Positions 50,813 to 61,487 of a stretch of 64,000 bases of DNA are shown here, piece after piece. A program made the translations under genes and the position numbers. The notes under the pieces were generated by a model. The model saw only the letters and a program-made list of their open reading frames with translations, was not told the origin of the DNA and did no database searches. Source of the stretch: Deinococcus koreensis (GTDB lineage Bacteria > Deinococcota > Deinococci > Deinococcales > Deinococcaceae); contig NZ_PPPD01000002.1 in NCBI RefSeq assembly GCF_002901445.1, positions 389,154 through 453,153 of the forward strand. Reading direction: 5' to 3'. Position 1 is the stretch's first letter; each line of letters starts with the position of its first letter.

Positions 50813-50837
50813 TCCGGGCGGCGGCGAACCGCCCGGA
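50813..50837 (-). terminator. Possible hairpin terminator after the C39-like peptidase gene
   Basis: TCCGGGCGG and CCGCCCGGA form a perfect 9-bp stem with a seven-base loop, 37 bp past the peptidase stop and before the next gene. There is no T-run. Confidence 0.4.
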
Positions 50838-50874
50838 ACCTGTCCCGTTCTTCCTGCCCCGGACTGAAGCGGAC

Positions 50875-52416
50875 TCAGGGGATGGCGAGCGGGCCGTCTC
50901 CGACCGCGAACTTGACGGTCTTGACATCCACGAAGTCGCCGCCTTCCAGCAGCTCGAAGCGGATGGAATAGGTGCCGTCCTGGGTGATGTTGAAGTTGTC
51001 CAGCACGTCATTGACCACGTTGTTCTTCCAGCTGTAGGCCGGGAGGTTCAGCGCGTACATACGGGACTGCAACGGGCCCAGGGGACTTTCCAGGAACACG
51101 AAGAGCTGGTAGTTGCGGGCCTGCCCGGTCACGTTGGCGACCCTGGCCTTGTACGAGAAGTGCCCGTCCAGCTTCTTGACGGCGCCCGTACCGCCCGTGC
51201 GCGGGAAGCGGTTGCCGTACGTGCCGTCCTGCGGCAGCGTGCCGGTCGGATCGTCCCAGATGTACCCGTTCGTCCAGAACGAGCCGTCCCACTGCCAGTT
51301 GGCCCTGACCTGGCCGCCCCGGTGGTAGCTCAGGCTGCCGCCGGCGCCCTCCTCCAGCACGACCGAGCCCCGGCGCAGCGCCGGAGGCTTGGGGTTCTTG
51401 TGGAAGATCAGGGTGCGCAGCTCGTTCGACCGCGTGGCGTCGATGGCCACGGCGCGGAACTCCTCCCAGCTGAGCTTCTGCGCGACGCTGGCCGTTCCGC
51501 TGAAGGCGCCGGAGGGATCGTGCAGCCAGACATGCGTGTTGCTGGCCCCCACGCCCACGAAGGCGTGACTCGTGGTGGTCGAGGAGAGCCCCGGGGCGCG
51601 GCCGGTCGTGTTGATCATGAACTTCAGGTAGTTGGTGAAGGGCGCGGACGGAATCAGGTCGGCGTCCCACGACAGGTAGTCGTACAGCGCCTTGTTTACG
51701 CCCAGCGAGTCCAGGATTTCGAGGTATCTGTTGCCCTCGTCCGATGCCTGGTGATCCGCTCCGGCCAGCTGCCAGTTCGCCACGGTGCCCTGCAGGTTCT
51801 CGTACTGGTTCATGACCATCGCCAGCGAGGTGGGCACGCACCACGGCAGGTTGTCCTGCCAGTAGTACGGGACGTTCAGGATCGTGGTCGGCGCCGCGAC
51901 GTCCTGGGCGGGCACCCGCACCAGTTCGTAGGACTGTGCGCCCGGAGCGCGGAGCGAAGCCTCCTCCTGTAGCGGGATGCGGGCCACCCCCTGCCGGACG
52001 TCCGCCCGGCGCAGGCGGCGGGTGCCGTCGGGGGCCGTGGTGAGCAGCACCAGATCCTGGCCCCGGGCGTCCAGCTCCAGCAGCGCCCCCGGCTTCAATT
52101 CCCCTCCCTGCACGTCCACCACGAAGCGCCGGCCGGCGGCCTGGAAGCCCTCGCCCGGCAGGTCGCTCGGCGCCTCCCTGAGCGATACGGCGGCGTCCTT
52201 TGCCAGAGCGCCGGCCGGAACGACCAGCCGCGCGCCGGCCGGGTGCACCACCGTGCCGCCCGCCAACGCGCGCAGCGTCTGCCGAACCTCACCAGGGCCC
52301 GGCGTGGTCGCCGGGGCGGGTGCCGGGGGCGCCGGCGACGGGCCGGTTCCCGTGCCGGAGCAGGCGGCGAGCAGCAGGCCCAGGGCCAGCACCGAACTTC
52401 TTGAGTCAATCTTCAT
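50875..52416 (-). CDS. C39-like cysteine peptidase lipoprotein
   Basis: This 513-residue exported lipoprotein has a signal peptide with lipobox LAAC (Cys19) and a Pro/Ala linker. Residues about 45-115 resemble a ZU5-type domain (GTVVHPAGARLVVPAGALAKDAAVSL). A papain-like C39-type peptidase follows: TILNVPYYWQDNLPWCVPTSLAMV carries the oxyanion Gln and catalytic Cys, and SHAFVGVGASNTHVWLHDPSG carries the candidate His and Asp. The last ~150 residues form a beta-rich domain. A Gly-rich ribosome site precedes the ATG at 52416; the frame remains open upstream on the opposite strand of the SARP gene, which is a shadow. The substrate is unknown. Confidence 0.8.
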   Translation of the reverse strand: MKIDSRSSVLALGLLLAACSGTGTGPSPAPPAPAPATTPGPGEVRQTLRALAGGTVVHPAGARLVVPAGALAKDAAVSLREAPSDLPGEGFQAAGRRFVVDVQGGELKPGALLELDARGQDLVLLTTAPDGTRRLRRADVRQGVARIPLQEEASLRAPGAQSYELVRVPAQDVAAPTTILNVPYYWQDNLPWCVPTSLAMVMNQYENLQGTVANWQLAGADHQASDEGNRYLEILDSLGVNKALYDYLSWDADLIPSAPFTNYLKFMINTTGRAPGLSSTTTSHAFVGVGASNTHVWLHDPSGAFSGTASVAQKLSWEEFRAVAIDATRSNELRTLIFHKNPKPPALRRGSVVLEEGAGGSLSYHRGGQVRANWQWDGSFWTNGYIWDDPTGTLPQDGTYGNRFPRTGGTGAVKKLDGHFSYKARVANVTGQARNYQLFVFLESPLGPLQSRMYALNLPAYSWKNNVVNDVLDNFNITQDGTYSIRFELLEGGDFVDVKTVKFAVGDGPLAIP

Positions 52417-52567
52417 ATTCCCCCCCCTGAGAGACGGCGCCGGGCATCTGTCCGGGCCTGGGGAAACAGTAGACAAGCGCCGGTGAACATCCGATGAACA
52501 GGGCGCCGGGGCGGCCCCGAAACCTTGTCCAGACGCGCGTTTCCAGACTGGCGCACCTGACCGGGCG

Positions 52568-52573
52568 TACACT
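52568..52573 (+). promoter_or_regulatory. -10 box of a leaderless promoter (SARP gene)
   Basis: TACACT lies five bases before the ATG at 52579, with no Shine-Dalgarno site between, so the transcript probably starts at the ATG. No consensus -35 box is seen. Confidence 0.55.
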
Positions 52574-52578
52574 GGGGC

Positions 52579-54984
52579 ATGCGGCTGCGCACCCTGGGGG
52601 GGCTGGCACTGGACGGCGCCGGGCTGGGCCGCCCGAAACCGCTGCTGCTGCTCACCTACCTGACCCTGGAGGGCCCCCGGCCCCGCCGGTACCTGGGCGA
52701 GCTGTTCTGGCGCGACGCGGTCAGTCCCACCAACTCCATCGCCGTGGCGGTGCGGCAGATCCGTCAGGCGGCCCCGGGCGCCCTGCAGGGCGACGACGTG
52801 CGGCTGTGGGCCGACCTGCCCTGCGACGCGCTGGAGATCGAACGCGCCCTGCGCGGCCGCCAGCCCGGGCGGGCCCTCGAACTGTATGCCGGCGCCTTCC
52901 TGGACGGCGCCGGGCTGCCCGGCGGAAGCACGGAGCTGGAGGAGTGGGTCTACACCCGGCGCGAACTCCTGGCCGCCCAGGTGCAGGGCGCCGCGCTGGA
53001 ACTCGCCCAGCAGGCGGCGGCGCAGGGGGACTTCGGGGGAGCCGCCGGCTGGGCCGAGCGCGCGCTGCACCTCGCGGGGGCGCCGGAACCTCCCCCGGAA
53101 TTCTGGGCGCGGGCCTATCCCCTGCTCGTGGCCGGGCACAGCCCGCAGGCCGAGGAGGTGCGGCGGCGCGCGCAGGAGTGGGCGCTGCGGCTCGATCTCT
53201 CCCCCGACGAGGCCCGCCGCCGCCTGCGCCCGGCGGTCATCGGCCGGGAACGCGAGGTGCGGCAGCTGGGCCGCCTGCCCGCCGGCGCCTGGGCGTGGGT
53301 GCGGGGAGACCCCGGCATGGGCAAGACCACCCTGCTGCGGCGGCTGGACGGCGTGTTCCTGGGGGCGCGCGCCGGCCTGCCCTACGCCACCCTGGAACCG
53401 CTGCTCGGCCCCGAGGTGCCGGGCGACGAGCACGCCCGGCTGCGCCGGCTGGCGGCCCTGCCCGGCACCTGGCTGATCGACGGCTGGGCCGAACTGGATC
53501 CCGAGAGCCGCACCCTGCTCGGCACGCTGCGCGGGCTCGGCACCCAGGCCCGGGTGATCGTGGCGGCGGCCGAGGCCCCCCCGTTCGCGGTGGACGCGCA
53601 GCTCGACCTCGGGGCCCTGGATGAGGCCGAACTGGCCGCCCACGCCGGGGCCTTCGAGGCCACCGGCGGCCTGCCCGGCCTGCTGGGCGCCTGGCTGCGC
53701 GGCGAGCCCATCGAGCCCGTGCTGCAGGCCGGGCTGGCCGCCCTGCCGGACACCGCCCGGCAGGTTCACGGGGCGCTGACCCTGCTCGACTTGCCCGAGC
53801 TCCCGCGCGTCCGGCAGGCGCTGGCCCTGGACGCGCCCACCTTCTCGCGCGCCGTGGAGACCCTGCTGGGAGCGGGCCTGATCGACGTCTCCGGGCAGGT
53901 GCGGGCCCGGGCGACCGCGCGGCGCGCCCTGCAGGCCCAGCCCACCCGGCACGCGGCCCTGGCGCTGCGCCTCGCCCGCACGCTGCGGGGGCGCGCGGCC
54001 TACGGGCTGTATCAGAGCGCCCGGGCCCTCTGGGACGAGGCCGACCTGTCCGCCGTGCAGGCCGTCACGCTCGACTGGGCAGCCGAGGCCCTGAGGCGCG
54101 GCTTTCCCCTGCAGGCGGCCGGGGCCCTGGCGGACGCGCCCCCCCACCCGGCGCCCGGCCCGGAACTGGGCGTGCTGCGCGCCCGGGCCCTGGAGCGCGC
54201 CGGGCAGTTCCGCGAGGCGCTGTCGGCGCTGGACGAGTTGCCGGAGCTCCCCCTGGTGTCCGCCCTGCGGGGCGCGCTGGCCTGGCGCCTGGGCCACCCC
54301 GAACAGGCGCGCCGCCACGCCGAGGCCGCCCTGGACAGCGGCGGGGAGGCCCGGGCCGAGGCGCTCAACACCCTGGCCCACCTGGACTTCCAGCGCGGCC
54401 ACCACCGCGCCGCCGAGCGGCAATACCGCCGGGCCGCCACCCTCTGGCTCACGCTGGGCGACACCGCCCGCTGGGCCGGCGCCCTGAACAACCGCGCCGC
54501 CGCCCTGAGCGCCGCCGGCGAGGACGCCGAGGCGGCGTTTCAGGCGGCCCTCGACGCGGCCGGGGAGCACCTCGTCATGCGGGCGCGCACCACCCTCAAC
54601 CTGGGTCAGGTGCGCGAGCGCCGGCACGACGCCGCCGGGGCCGCGGCCGCCTACCGGGACGCCGCGCTGCTGGCCGAGCAGGCCGGCTCCCTGAACACCT
54701 CCGCGCGCGCCTGGAACAACCTGGGCGCCCTGCACCACCGCGCCGGGCGGCCGGCGGAGGCCCGGGCCGCCTACGACACGGCGCTGGCCCTCGCCCAGCG
54801 GGCCGGCGAGCCCCTGCTGCTGGGCACGGTGCTGGCGAACCTGGCGGAACTCACCGGAGATGGGGACGCCTTCGAGGAGGCCCTGCGGGTCATCGGGGAG
54901 AGCGGGAACCACGACCAGCTGGCGCGCTCCCAGGCCGACTATCAGGCGTTCATCGAGCGTTCACGGGGGGCCGGGCAGGCTTAG
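52579..54984 (+). CDS. SARP-type regulator: BTAD, NTPase and TPR domains
   Basis: This 801-residue regulator starts with a short winged-helix-like DNA-binding region (LGELFWRDAVSPTNSIAVAVRQIRQA, about 40-70) and continues with a bacterial transcriptional activation domain (about 85-215). A P-loop NTPase has Walker A GDPGMGKTTLL near 244. The C-terminal half is TPR repeats (ALNTLAHLDFQRGHHRAAERQYRRAATLW and similar, about 590-775). It belongs with large SARP/LuxR-like ATPase activators. It is divergent from the C39-like peptidase gene and stands 55 bp before the S8 protease gene on its own strand, so it may control these secreted proteins. Confidence 0.85.
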   Translation: MRLRTLGGLALDGAGLGRPKPLLLLTYLTLEGPRPRRYLGELFWRDAVSPTNSIAVAVRQIRQAAPGALQGDDVRLWADLPCDALEIERALRGRQPGRALELYAGAFLDGAGLPGGSTELEEWVYTRRELLAAQVQGAALELAQQAAAQGDFGGAAGWAERALHLAGAPEPPPEFWARAYPLLVAGHSPQAEEVRRRAQEWALRLDLSPDEARRRLRPAVIGREREVRQLGRLPAGAWAWVRGDPGMGKTTLLRRLDGVFLGARAGLPYATLEPLLGPEVPGDEHARLRRLAALPGTWLIDGWAELDPESRTLLGTLRGLGTQARVIVAAAEAPPFAVDAQLDLGALDEAELAAHAGAFEATGGLPGLLGAWLRGEPIEPVLQAGLAALPDTARQVHGALTLLDLPELPRVRQALALDAPTFSRAVETLLGAGLIDVSGQVRARATARRALQAQPTRHAALALRLARTLRGRAAYGLYQSARALWDEADLSAVQAVTLDWAAEALRRGFPLQAAGALADAPPHPAPGPELGVLRARALERAGQFREALSALDELPELPLVSALRGALAWRLGHPEQARRHAEAALDSGGEARAEALNTLAHLDFQRGHHRAAERQYRRAATLWLTLGDTARWAGALNNRAAALSAAGEDAEAAFQAALDAAGEHLVMRARTTLNLGQVRERRHDAAGAAAAYRDAALLAEQAGSLNTSARAWNNLGALHHRAGRPAEARAAYDTALALAQRAGEPLLLGTVLANLAELTGDGDAFEEALRVIGESGNHDQLARSQADYQAFIERSRGAGQA

Positions 54985-55039
54985 GCCATGCCCTGGAGAT
55001 TCGTAGAGGTCGATGGGGTCACCTTTCTGGAGGACACTG

Positions 55040-56458
55040 ATGAAAGCAGCGTGGACGTACATCACCGGCCTGATCCTGCTGAGCAGCTGCGCCCTGCCCC
55101 AGCCCGCACCGGAGCTGACCCTGAACCCGAGCCAGGCCGCGCGGGGCGAGACGGTGACGGCCCGGCTCTCGGGCCTGCCGGCCAGCGGGGCGCAGGTGCT
55201 GGTCGGGGGGCTGCGGGCCCCGGTGACCAGCGCCGCCGACGGCACGGTCGTCTTCACGGTGCCCTCGACCGCCCGCGGCGGCCCGCAGCCGGTGCAGGTC
55301 GTGGCCGGCGCCCGGAGTGCCGGCGCCGACCTGAAGGTGCTGGGCGACGTGGCCCGCACCGAGGTGATCGTGATGGTGCGGGCCGGCGTCTCCGAGGCCA
55401 CCTTCCTGGCCCGGTTGAGCAGCCTGGGGCTGGGGCTGGGCCTGCTGGACTTCCGGCCCCTGGGCGGCCCGGGCCCCTGCGCGGGCTCGATCGCCCGGGT
55501 GAGCGTGCCCGCCGCGCAGCCCACCGGGGCGGTGCTCGACCGACTGAGCCAGCCTGATCAGGTGGACGTGGTGCTGCACGCCGATCCCCAGAGCCTGTGG
55601 GATCTGGACGCCGACCACCTGGGCGCGGTCGGCGCCCCGGCGGCCCACGCCCGGGGCCAGACCGGGGTGGGGGTCACCATCGCCGTGCTGGACACGGGCG
55701 TGACCCCCCACCCCCAGCTCGGCGCTGACCTGCTCCCGGGCTTTGACTTCGTGGACGAGGACGGGCAGCCGACCGACACCTTCGACGACCCCGGCACCCC
55801 CCTCTCGCCCGACGGGCACGGCACGCCCGTCGCCATCCTGGCCGCCGGCACGGCCCTGGGGGTGGCTCCCGGCGCGAAGATCCTGCCGATCCGCATCGGG
55901 GACAGCGGCGGTCAGGTGCGGGCCAGCGCCGCCATCCGCGGCGTGTGCTACGCGCTGCAGTCGGCCGACTCCACCCGGCTCGTGCTCAACCTCAGCTTCG
56001 GGGGGGACACGCCCACCGAGGGGCTGAAGACCGTGCTGGCGTACGCCCTGCAGCGCCGGGTGCTGATGGTGGCGGCCGCCGGAAACCAGGGTGTGGGCGG
56101 CCCGCGCCACTACCCGGCCGCCCTGGAGCTGCCCGGACTGATCGCGGTCGGTGCCCTCGCGCCGGTGGGGGCCGGCTGGGGGCCTGCGGCCTTCAGCACC
56201 CGGGGCTCTTACGTGGACATCGCGGCGCCGGGCCAGGGCCTGAGCAGCGGCAACCCGCTGGGCTCGTTCAGCCTGTACGACGGCACCTCCTTCGCCGCCC
56301 CCCTCGTCGCCGGCGCGCTCGCCCTGTGGCGGGGCGCCGCGCCGGACGCGACCCCGGCCGAACTCGAACAGCTCCTGACCTCGGGTGCCCAGCCCCTGCC
56401 CGGCGCCGAGCGACCGGCCGTGGGCAGCGGCATGTTGAACCTGACGACGGCCCCCTGA
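55040..56458 (+). CDS. S8 family subtilisin-like serine protease, lipoprotein
   Basis: This 472-residue exported protease has a lipoprotein signal (LLSSC, near Cys17), an Ig/IPT-like N-terminal domain ([23 protein letters not shown] ... [11 protein letters not shown]), and an S8 catalytic domain with Asp in [12 protein letters not shown] (about 218), His in [13 protein letters not shown] (about 260) and Ser in [15 protein letters not shown] (about 416). A propeptide-like segment ([22 protein letters not shown]) lies between. CTGGAGG before the ATG at 55040 decides the start over an in-frame ATG 27 bases earlier. It is probably co-transcribed with the SARP gene. Confidence 0.92.
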   Translation: MKAAWTYITGLILLSSCALPQPAPELTLNPSQAARGETVTARLSGLPASGAQVLVGGLRAPVTSAADGTVVFTVPSTARGGPQPVQVVAGARSAGADLKVLGDVARTEVIVMVRAGVSEATFLARLSSLGLGLGLLDFRPLGGPGPCAGSIARVSVPAAQPTGAVLDRLSQPDQVDVVLHADPQSLWDLDADHLGAVGAPAAHARGQTGVGVTIAVLDTGVTPHPQLGADLLPGFDFVDEDGQPTDTFDDPGTPLSPDGHGTPVAILAAGTALGVAPGAKILPIRIGDSGGQVRASAAIRGVCYALQSADSTRLVLNLSFGGDTPTEGLKTVLAYALQRRVLMVAAAGNQGVGGPRHYPAALELPGLIAVGALAPVGAGWGPAAFSTRGSYVDIAAPGQGLSSGNPLGSFSLYDGTSFAAPLVAGALALWRGAAPDATPAELEQLLTSGAQPLPGAERPAVGSGMLNLTTAP

Positions 56459-56637
56459 GTGGGGGAGGGCGAGGGGCGAGGGCCGCGCTCAGGACTTCCC
56501 CGAGTCCCGCCCTGCCACCCCGCCTGGGCGCCCCCTCCCACGTCGCGCAGCCATGCTCTATCGTGCAGCCCATGACAATCGAACGAGCGTTAGGTCGCGG
56601 TGCCCGGCCCGCCTCAGGTCATGGAGTCGGGTAGGTC

Positions 56638-57687
56638 ATGGACATCTTCGACCCGTCCATCTTTCCGATCCTCGCCGCCGACGGCCTGACCAACGGCGCG
56701 GTGTACGCGCTGCTCTCGCTGGCGCTGGTGCTGGTCTTCGCCGTGACCCGCGTGATCTTCATCCCGCAGGGCGAATTCGTGGTGTTCGGCACGCTCACGC
56801 TGGCCTCGCTGCAGCTGGGCCGCACGCCGGGCACGCTGTGGCTGCTGCTGTGCCTGCTGGCCGTCGCGGCCGCCATGGAGGCCGTCACGCTGGCCCGGCG
56901 GGGGCAGGCGGGCCGGGCCGGGCGGGTCGTGCTCGGGGCGGTGGCCTTGGGGGCGCTGGCCTGGGCGCTGGTGGGCTGGCTCGCGCCGCTGAAGCTGCCG
57001 CTGCTGATCCAGGTGCTGCTCACCCTGGCGCTGGTCACGCCGCTGGGGCCGCTGCTCTACCGCACGGTGTACCAGCCGCTGCAGAACGCCACGGTGCTGG
57101 TGCTGCTGATCGCCTCGGTGGCGCTGCACCTCGTGCTGACCGGGCTGGCGCTGGTCTTCTTCGGGCCCGAGGGCTCGCGCACACCCGCCTTCGTGGAGGG
57201 CAGCCTCCGGCTCGGGCAGGTCACGCTGCCCTGGCAGAGCCTGCTGGTGATCCTGGCCTCCGCGCTGCTGATGCTGGGGCTCTTCACCTTCTTCGAGCGC
57301 ACGATGGCCGGCAAGGCGCTGCGGGCCACGGCGGTCAACCGCCTGGGCGCGCGGCTGGTGGGCATCAGCCCGGCGGCGGCGGGCACGCTGACCTTCACGC
57401 TGGCGGCCCTGATCGGCGCGCTGGGCGGCATGCTGATCGGCCCCTCGGTGGCCGTGACCTACGACTCGGGCTTCCTGATCGGCCTCAAGGGCTTCGTCGG
57501 GGCGATCATCGGCGGGCTGGTGAGCTACCCGCTGGCGGCGGCGGGCGCGATTCTGGTCGGGCTGATCGAATCTTTCGCCTCCTTCAGCCTGTCGGCCTGG
57601 AAGGAGGTCATCGTCTTCACGCTGATCCTGCCGGTGCTGCTGTGGCGGTCGCTGACCACCCGCCACATTCCCGAGGACGAGGAATGA
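56638..57687 (+). CDS. livH: Branched-chain amino acid ABC transporter permease (LivH)
   Basis: This 349-residue permease of the LivH type has 8-9 hydrophobic segments. The opening [41 protein letters not shown] is typical, as is the C-terminal region [54 protein letters not shown] with the EAA-like loop. It forms half of the membrane channel with the LivM half of the next gene, which it overlaps by ATGA. No Liv binding-protein gene lies in the window. Confidence 0.92.
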   Translation: MDIFDPSIFPILAADGLTNGAVYALLSLALVLVFAVTRVIFIPQGEFVVFGTLTLASLQLGRTPGTLWLLLCLLAVAAAMEAVTLARRGQAGRAGRVVLGAVALGALAWALVGWLAPLKLPLLIQVLLTLALVTPLGPLLYRTVYQPLQNATVLVLLIASVALHLVLTGLALVFFGPEGSRTPAFVEGSLRLGQVTLPWQSLLVILASALLMLGLFTFFERTMAGKALRATAVNRLGARLVGISPAAAGTLTFTLAALIGALGGMLIGPSVAVTYDSGFLIGLKGFVGAIIGGLVSYPLAAAGAILVGLIESFASFSLSAWKEVIVFTLILPVLLWRSLTTRHIPEDEE

Positions 57688-59495
57688 GCGCGCCGGCGGC
57701 CCCTGCCCGCTCCGGCCCCTCGCCCCGCGGCCTGCTGACCATAGCGGCCGTGGTCGTCGCCCTGATCCTGCCGCTGATCCTGCCGGTCTTCCAGGTCACG
57801 CTGCTCACCAACATCCTGATCTTTTCCATCGTGGTGACCGGGCTGGTGCTGCTGACCGGCGTGGTGGGCCTGACCTCCTTCGGGCACGCGGCGTTCATGG
57901 GGGTGGGCGCGTACACCACGGCGATCCTCAGCACGCGGCTGGGGCTCTCGCCCTGGCTGGGGCTGCTCGCGGGCTTCGCCGTGACCGGCGCGGTGGCGGC
58001 CTTCCTGGGCCTGATCACGCTGCGGATGCAGGGGCACTACCTGCCGCTGGCGACCATCGCCTGGGGCATCAGCCTGTACTACGTCTTCGGCAACACGCCC
58101 GCGCTGGGCGGCAACACCGGCCTGACCGACATTCCCGCACTCTCTCTCTTCGGGCTGCGGCTGACCGGTTCCCGCCAGTTCGCGTACCTCGCGCTGCTGA
58201 GCCTGGGGCTGGTGGCGCTGGGCGCGCAGTTCCTGCTGTCGAGCCGCACCGGGCGGGCCATGCGGGCGCTCAGGGGCGGGCCGCTGGTCGCCGAGGCCTT
58301 CGGGGTCAACCTCTTCGCGCTGCGGGTGCAGGTGTTCGTGCTCTCGGCGCTGATGGCCTCGCTGGCGGGCTGGCTCTACGCCCACAACCAGCGCTTCCTC
58401 AACCCCACGCCGTTCGGCCTGAACAGCGGCATCGAGTACCTGTTCATGGCGGTGGTGGGCGGCTCCGGGCAGGTCTGGGGAGGGGTGCTGGGCGCCGGGC
58501 TGGTCACCCAGCTGCGCGAGACCCTGCGCGACGTGCTGCCGGGGCTGCTGGGGCAACAGGGCAACTTCGAGACGGTGGTGTTCGGCCTGCTGGTGATCCT
58601 GGTGCTGCAGTTCGCGCGCCGGGGCCTGTGGCCGCTGGTCGAGCGGGCGCTGCCGCAGGACGGATTGAAGCTGCTGCCCGCCGGCGCCACGTTGCCCCGC
58701 CGCCCGCAGCCCACGCCGGGAGGGCCCCTGCTGCAGGTCGAGCGCGCGGTCAAGACCTTCGGCGGGCTCAGGGCGGTGAGCGACGTGTCCTTCGAGCTCA
58801 GGGCCGGCGAGATCCTGGGCCTGATCGGCCCCAACGGCGCGGGCAAGAGCACCATGTTCAACCTGATCACCGGCGTGAACCCGGCGAGCAGCGGCGTGAT
58901 CCGCTTCGCCGGGCAGGACGTCACGCGGGCCACGGCCGGGCAGATCCACCGGCTGGGCATCAGCCGCACCTTCCAGCACGTCAAGGTGCTGCCCGAGCTG
59001 ACGCTGCTGGAGAACGCCATGATGGGCGGCTACGCGCGCGGAAAGGCCGGGATGCTCGCGAGCCTGCTGAGGCTCGAGCGCCGCGAGGAGGCCGCCCTGC
59101 AGCACGAGGCCCTCTCTCAGCTCCAGCGGGTCGGCCTGGGCGCCCAGGCGTACGCCCTGGCGGGCAACCTGCCGCTGGGCCAGCAGCGCATCCTGGAGGT
59201 GGCGCGCGCCCTGGTGGGCGACCCCAGCCTGCTGCTGCTCGACGAGCCGGCGGCCGGGCTGCGCTACGGGGAGAAGATGGAGCTGGTGGGGCTGCTGCGG
59301 CGCCTGCGGGACGAGGGGATCACCGTCCTGATCGTCGAGCACGACATGGAACTCGTGATGAACCTGGTCGACCGGCTGGTCGTGATGAATTCCGGCGAGA
59401 AGCTGGCCGAGGGTTCACCGCCCGAGGTGCGCGCGAGTCCGGCGGTGCGCGAGGCCTACCTGGGCGTGGACATGACCGGGGAGGGGGCGGCGTGA
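57684..59495 (+). CDS. livM-livG: LivM permease - LivG ATPase fusion protein
   Basis: This 603-residue fusion joins a LivM permease (about 1-320; [30 protein letters not shown]-type loop and [25 protein letters not shown]) to a LivG ATPase (about 345-603). The ATPase has Walker [10 protein letters not shown], signature [15 protein letters not shown], Walker [16 protein letters not shown] and the H-loop [11 protein letters not shown]. The two parts are separate genes in E. coli. The ATG at 57684 overlaps the livH stop; the frame is open upstream only as a livH shadow. Confidence 0.93.
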   Translation: MSAPAAPARSGPSPRGLLTIAAVVVALILPLILPVFQVTLLTNILIFSIVVTGLVLLTGVVGLTSFGHAAFMGVGAYTTAILSTRLGLSPWLGLLAGFAVTGAVAAFLGLITLRMQGHYLPLATIAWGISLYYVFGNTPALGGNTGLTDIPALSLFGLRLTGSRQFAYLALLSLGLVALGAQFLLSSRTGRAMRALRGGPLVAEAFGVNLFALRVQVFVLSALMASLAGWLYAHNQRFLNPTPFGLNSGIEYLFMAVVGGSGQVWGGVLGAGLVTQLRETLRDVLPGLLGQQGNFETVVFGLLVILVLQFARRGLWPLVERALPQDGLKLLPAGATLPRRPQPTPGGPLLQVERAVKTFGGLRAVSDVSFELRAGEILGLIGPNGAGKSTMFNLITGVNPASSGVIRFAGQDVTRATAGQIHRLGISRTFQHVKVLPELTLLENAMMGGYARGKAGMLASLLRLERREEAALQHEALSQLQRVGLGAQAYALAGNLPLGQQRILEVARALVGDPSLLLLDEPAAGLRYGEKMELVGLLRRLRDEGITVLIVEHDMELVMNLVDRLVVMNSGEKLAEGSPPEVRASPAVREAYLGVDMTGEGAA

Positions 59496-60223
59496 GCGCC
59501 CAGAGTCCGGCGTCCCCTCCCCTGCTGCTCGACGTGCGCGACCTGCACACCCGCTACGGGCGGGTGGAGGCGCTCTCCGGCGTCAGCCTTCAGGTGCCGC
59601 AGGGGCACATCGTCAGCGTGATCGGGGCGAACGGGGCAGGCAAGACCACCCTGATGAATTCGCTGATGGGCGTGCTGCCCAGCCGGGGGAGCGTGCAGTA
59701 CGCGGGCGAGGCGCTGCAGCCCCTGCCGCTGGAGGCGCGGGTGGCGCGCGGCATCTGCCTGGTGCCCGAGCGGCGCGACCTGTTCGGCTCCATGACCGTG
59801 CACGACAACCTGACGCTGGGCGCATACGCCCGCCGGCGACAGCCCTGGAAGGGGGATCTGGACGGGGTGTATGGGCGCTTCCCCCGGCTGCTGGAACGCC
59901 GCACGCAACTCGCGGGTACCCTGTCGGGCGGCGAACAGCAGATGCTGGCGATCGGCCGGGCGCTGATGGGAAAGCCGAAGCTGCTCCTGCTGGACGAGCC
60001 CTCGCTGGGGCTGGCGCCCCTGATCGTGCGGGACATCCTGCAGATCGTGCGGCAGCTGCGGAGTGAGGGCGTGACCATCCTGCTCGTCGAGCAGAACGCC
60101 CGCGCCTCGCTGGCCATCAGCGACTGGGGCTACGTGCTGGAGACCGGCCAGGTGGGCCTCAGCGGCCCGGCGGCGGAGCTGGCCGTCAATCCGGAGCTGA
60201 CGGCGAGCTACCTGGGGGGCTGA
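59492..60223 (+). CDS. livF: Branched-chain amino acid ABC transporter ATPase (LivF)
   Basis: This 243-residue second ATPase of the transporter has Walker [10 protein letters not shown], the ABC signature [15 protein letters not shown] and Walker [16 protein letters not shown]. The GTG at 59492 overlaps the LivMG stop (GTGA) and has a GGGGAGGGGG ribosome site. It pairs with the LivG half of the upstream fusion. It is last in the livH-livMG-livF operon and converges with the diguanylate cyclase gene. Confidence 0.93.
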   Translation: MSAQSPASPPLLLDVRDLHTRYGRVEALSGVSLQVPQGHIVSVIGANGAGKTTLMNSLMGVLPSRGSVQYAGEALQPLPLEARVARGICLVPERRDLFGSMTVHDNLTLGAYARRRQPWKGDLDGVYGRFPRLLERRTQLAGTLSGGEQQMLAIGRALMGKPKLLLLDEPSLGLAPLIVRDILQIVRQLRSEGVTILLVEQNARASLAISDWGYVLETGQVGLSGPAAELAVNPELTASYLGG

Positions 60224-60314
60224 GCGGCGGCCAGGGGATCAGCGTGCTGGAGGCCCACAGGCAGGACACGCCCCCGAAGCGTCGCGGCCCGACTCTGTTC
60301 TATCCCGACCCTGC

Positions 60315-61487
60315 TCAATCGGCTGACACCAGCGCCGGCGCCTGATCATTCCCCGGCCCACAGGCCACGCGGTCGCGCCCCGACCGCTTGGCCTCATACA
60401 GCGCCGCGTCGGCGCGGGCCACCACAGCCTCAAGGACGTCCCCTGGGCGCGCCTCGCTGAGGCCCACGCTGACCGTCACGAGACTGGCCGTGCCGAAGTC
60501 GGCCTGCGCGACGGCCCGGCGCAGGCGCTCGGCCACCTCCAGCGCCTGATCCTCCTGTGCTCCCGGCAGCGCCACCAGGAACTCCTCCCCGCCCCAGCGG
60601 CCCAGCAGGTCGTCCGGGCGCAGCTGCCCCTGCAGCGTGCGGGCGACCTGCCTCAAGACCTCGTCGCCGACACCGTGCCCCAGCTGATCGTTGATCCGCT
60701 TGAAGTGGTCGACGTCGATCAGCAGGAGGCAGAAGGGCGCGGTGGCGGCCGCTGGTGGTTGGAGCCGTAGAGTGAGGCCCCCCAGAAGCTCGCCGAGCCG
60801 GGGATAGAGGGCGTGGCGGTTGTTCAGACCGGTCAGTGCGTCGGTGGCGGCCAGCTTCTGGGTGAGGCGCAGTTCATCCCGCCCCCGCTGAAAATGCTCG
60901 CGGTACCACGCCAGGCTGCACAGCGTGATCAGGGCGATGCCGCACAGCAGTTGCAGCTGGCCCAGCCGCGCCGGGGACGACAGCGCCGCCCCGCCCGCCG
61001 CCAGCACGGCCCAGGGCAGCAGGGTACCGGCGAGGTAGAAGGTGGCCGTCACCCCGATGGCGCGGCGGTAGTCCACCGTCAGGAAGGCGATGACGGACAC
61101 GACGACCAGGAGCCAGTACAGATCCTGAAGCGCCGTGAGCAGCTCGGCGCCCCCCAGCAGCGGCGTGGCCACGGCGCGCAGCACGATCACCAGGCCGCAG
61201 GCGGTCAGGCCCACCCAGTTGACGGTCTCAACGGGCCGGCGGCAGGCCATCCACCAGATCACCCAGCTCGAGAGTCCGGTAAACATCGGGTTGGTCACGG
61301 TGGTGACCGGATCGGGCACGGCCCGGTAAAAATTCAGCACCCAGATGCCCATCTGGATGCCGATGCCCAGCACGCTGATGCCGATATACAGGCGGCGGCG
61401 CACCCTGTCCAGGTCGTCGTCGCCGGCCAGGCCGGTCAGTGGAAGGGAAAGGGCACGGGCCCGGCGGCGCTCTGGTCTCGTCAACAC
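60315..61487 (-). CDS. Membrane-bound GGDEF diguanylate cyclase
   Basis: This protein of about 390 residues has five or six N-terminal membrane helices (about 30-195), a short linker, and a C-terminal GGDEF domain (from about 215): TDALTGLNNRHALYPRL, the substrate block LLLIDVDHFKRINDQLGHGVGDEVLRQVA and the signature RWGGEEFLVAL (GGEEF, active variant). It should make cyclic-di-GMP in response to a membrane signal. GTG at 61487 or TTG at 61484 is chosen because GAGGGAG is just upstream; a longer form would add a Pro/Arg-rich stretch with no family match. Confidence 0.9.
   Translation of the reverse strand: MLTRPERRRARALSLPLTGLAGDDDLDRVRRRLYIGISVLGIGIQMGIWVLNFYRAVPDPVTTVTNPMFTGLSSWVIWWMACRRPVETVNWVGLTACGLVIVLRAVATPLLGGAELLTALQDLYWLLVVVSVIAFLTVDYRRAIGVTATFYLAGTLLPWAVLAAGGAALSSPARLGQLQLLCGIALITLCSLAWYREHFQRGRDELRLTQKLAATDALTGLNNRHALYPRLGELLGGLTLRLQPPAAATAPFCLLLIDVDHFKRINDQLGHGVGDEVLRQVARTLQGQLRPDDLLGRWGGEEFLVALPGAQEDQALEVAERLRRAVAQADFGTASLVTVSVGLSEARPGDVLEAVVARADAALYEAKRSGRDRVACGPGNDQAPALVSAD

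Noticed and set aside
52417..54912. N-terminal extension of the C39-like peptidase frame by about 830 residues
   Set aside because: It is antisense to the SARP gene, Gln/Gly-rich and without domains, while a lipoprotein signal and ribosome site mark the start at 52416.
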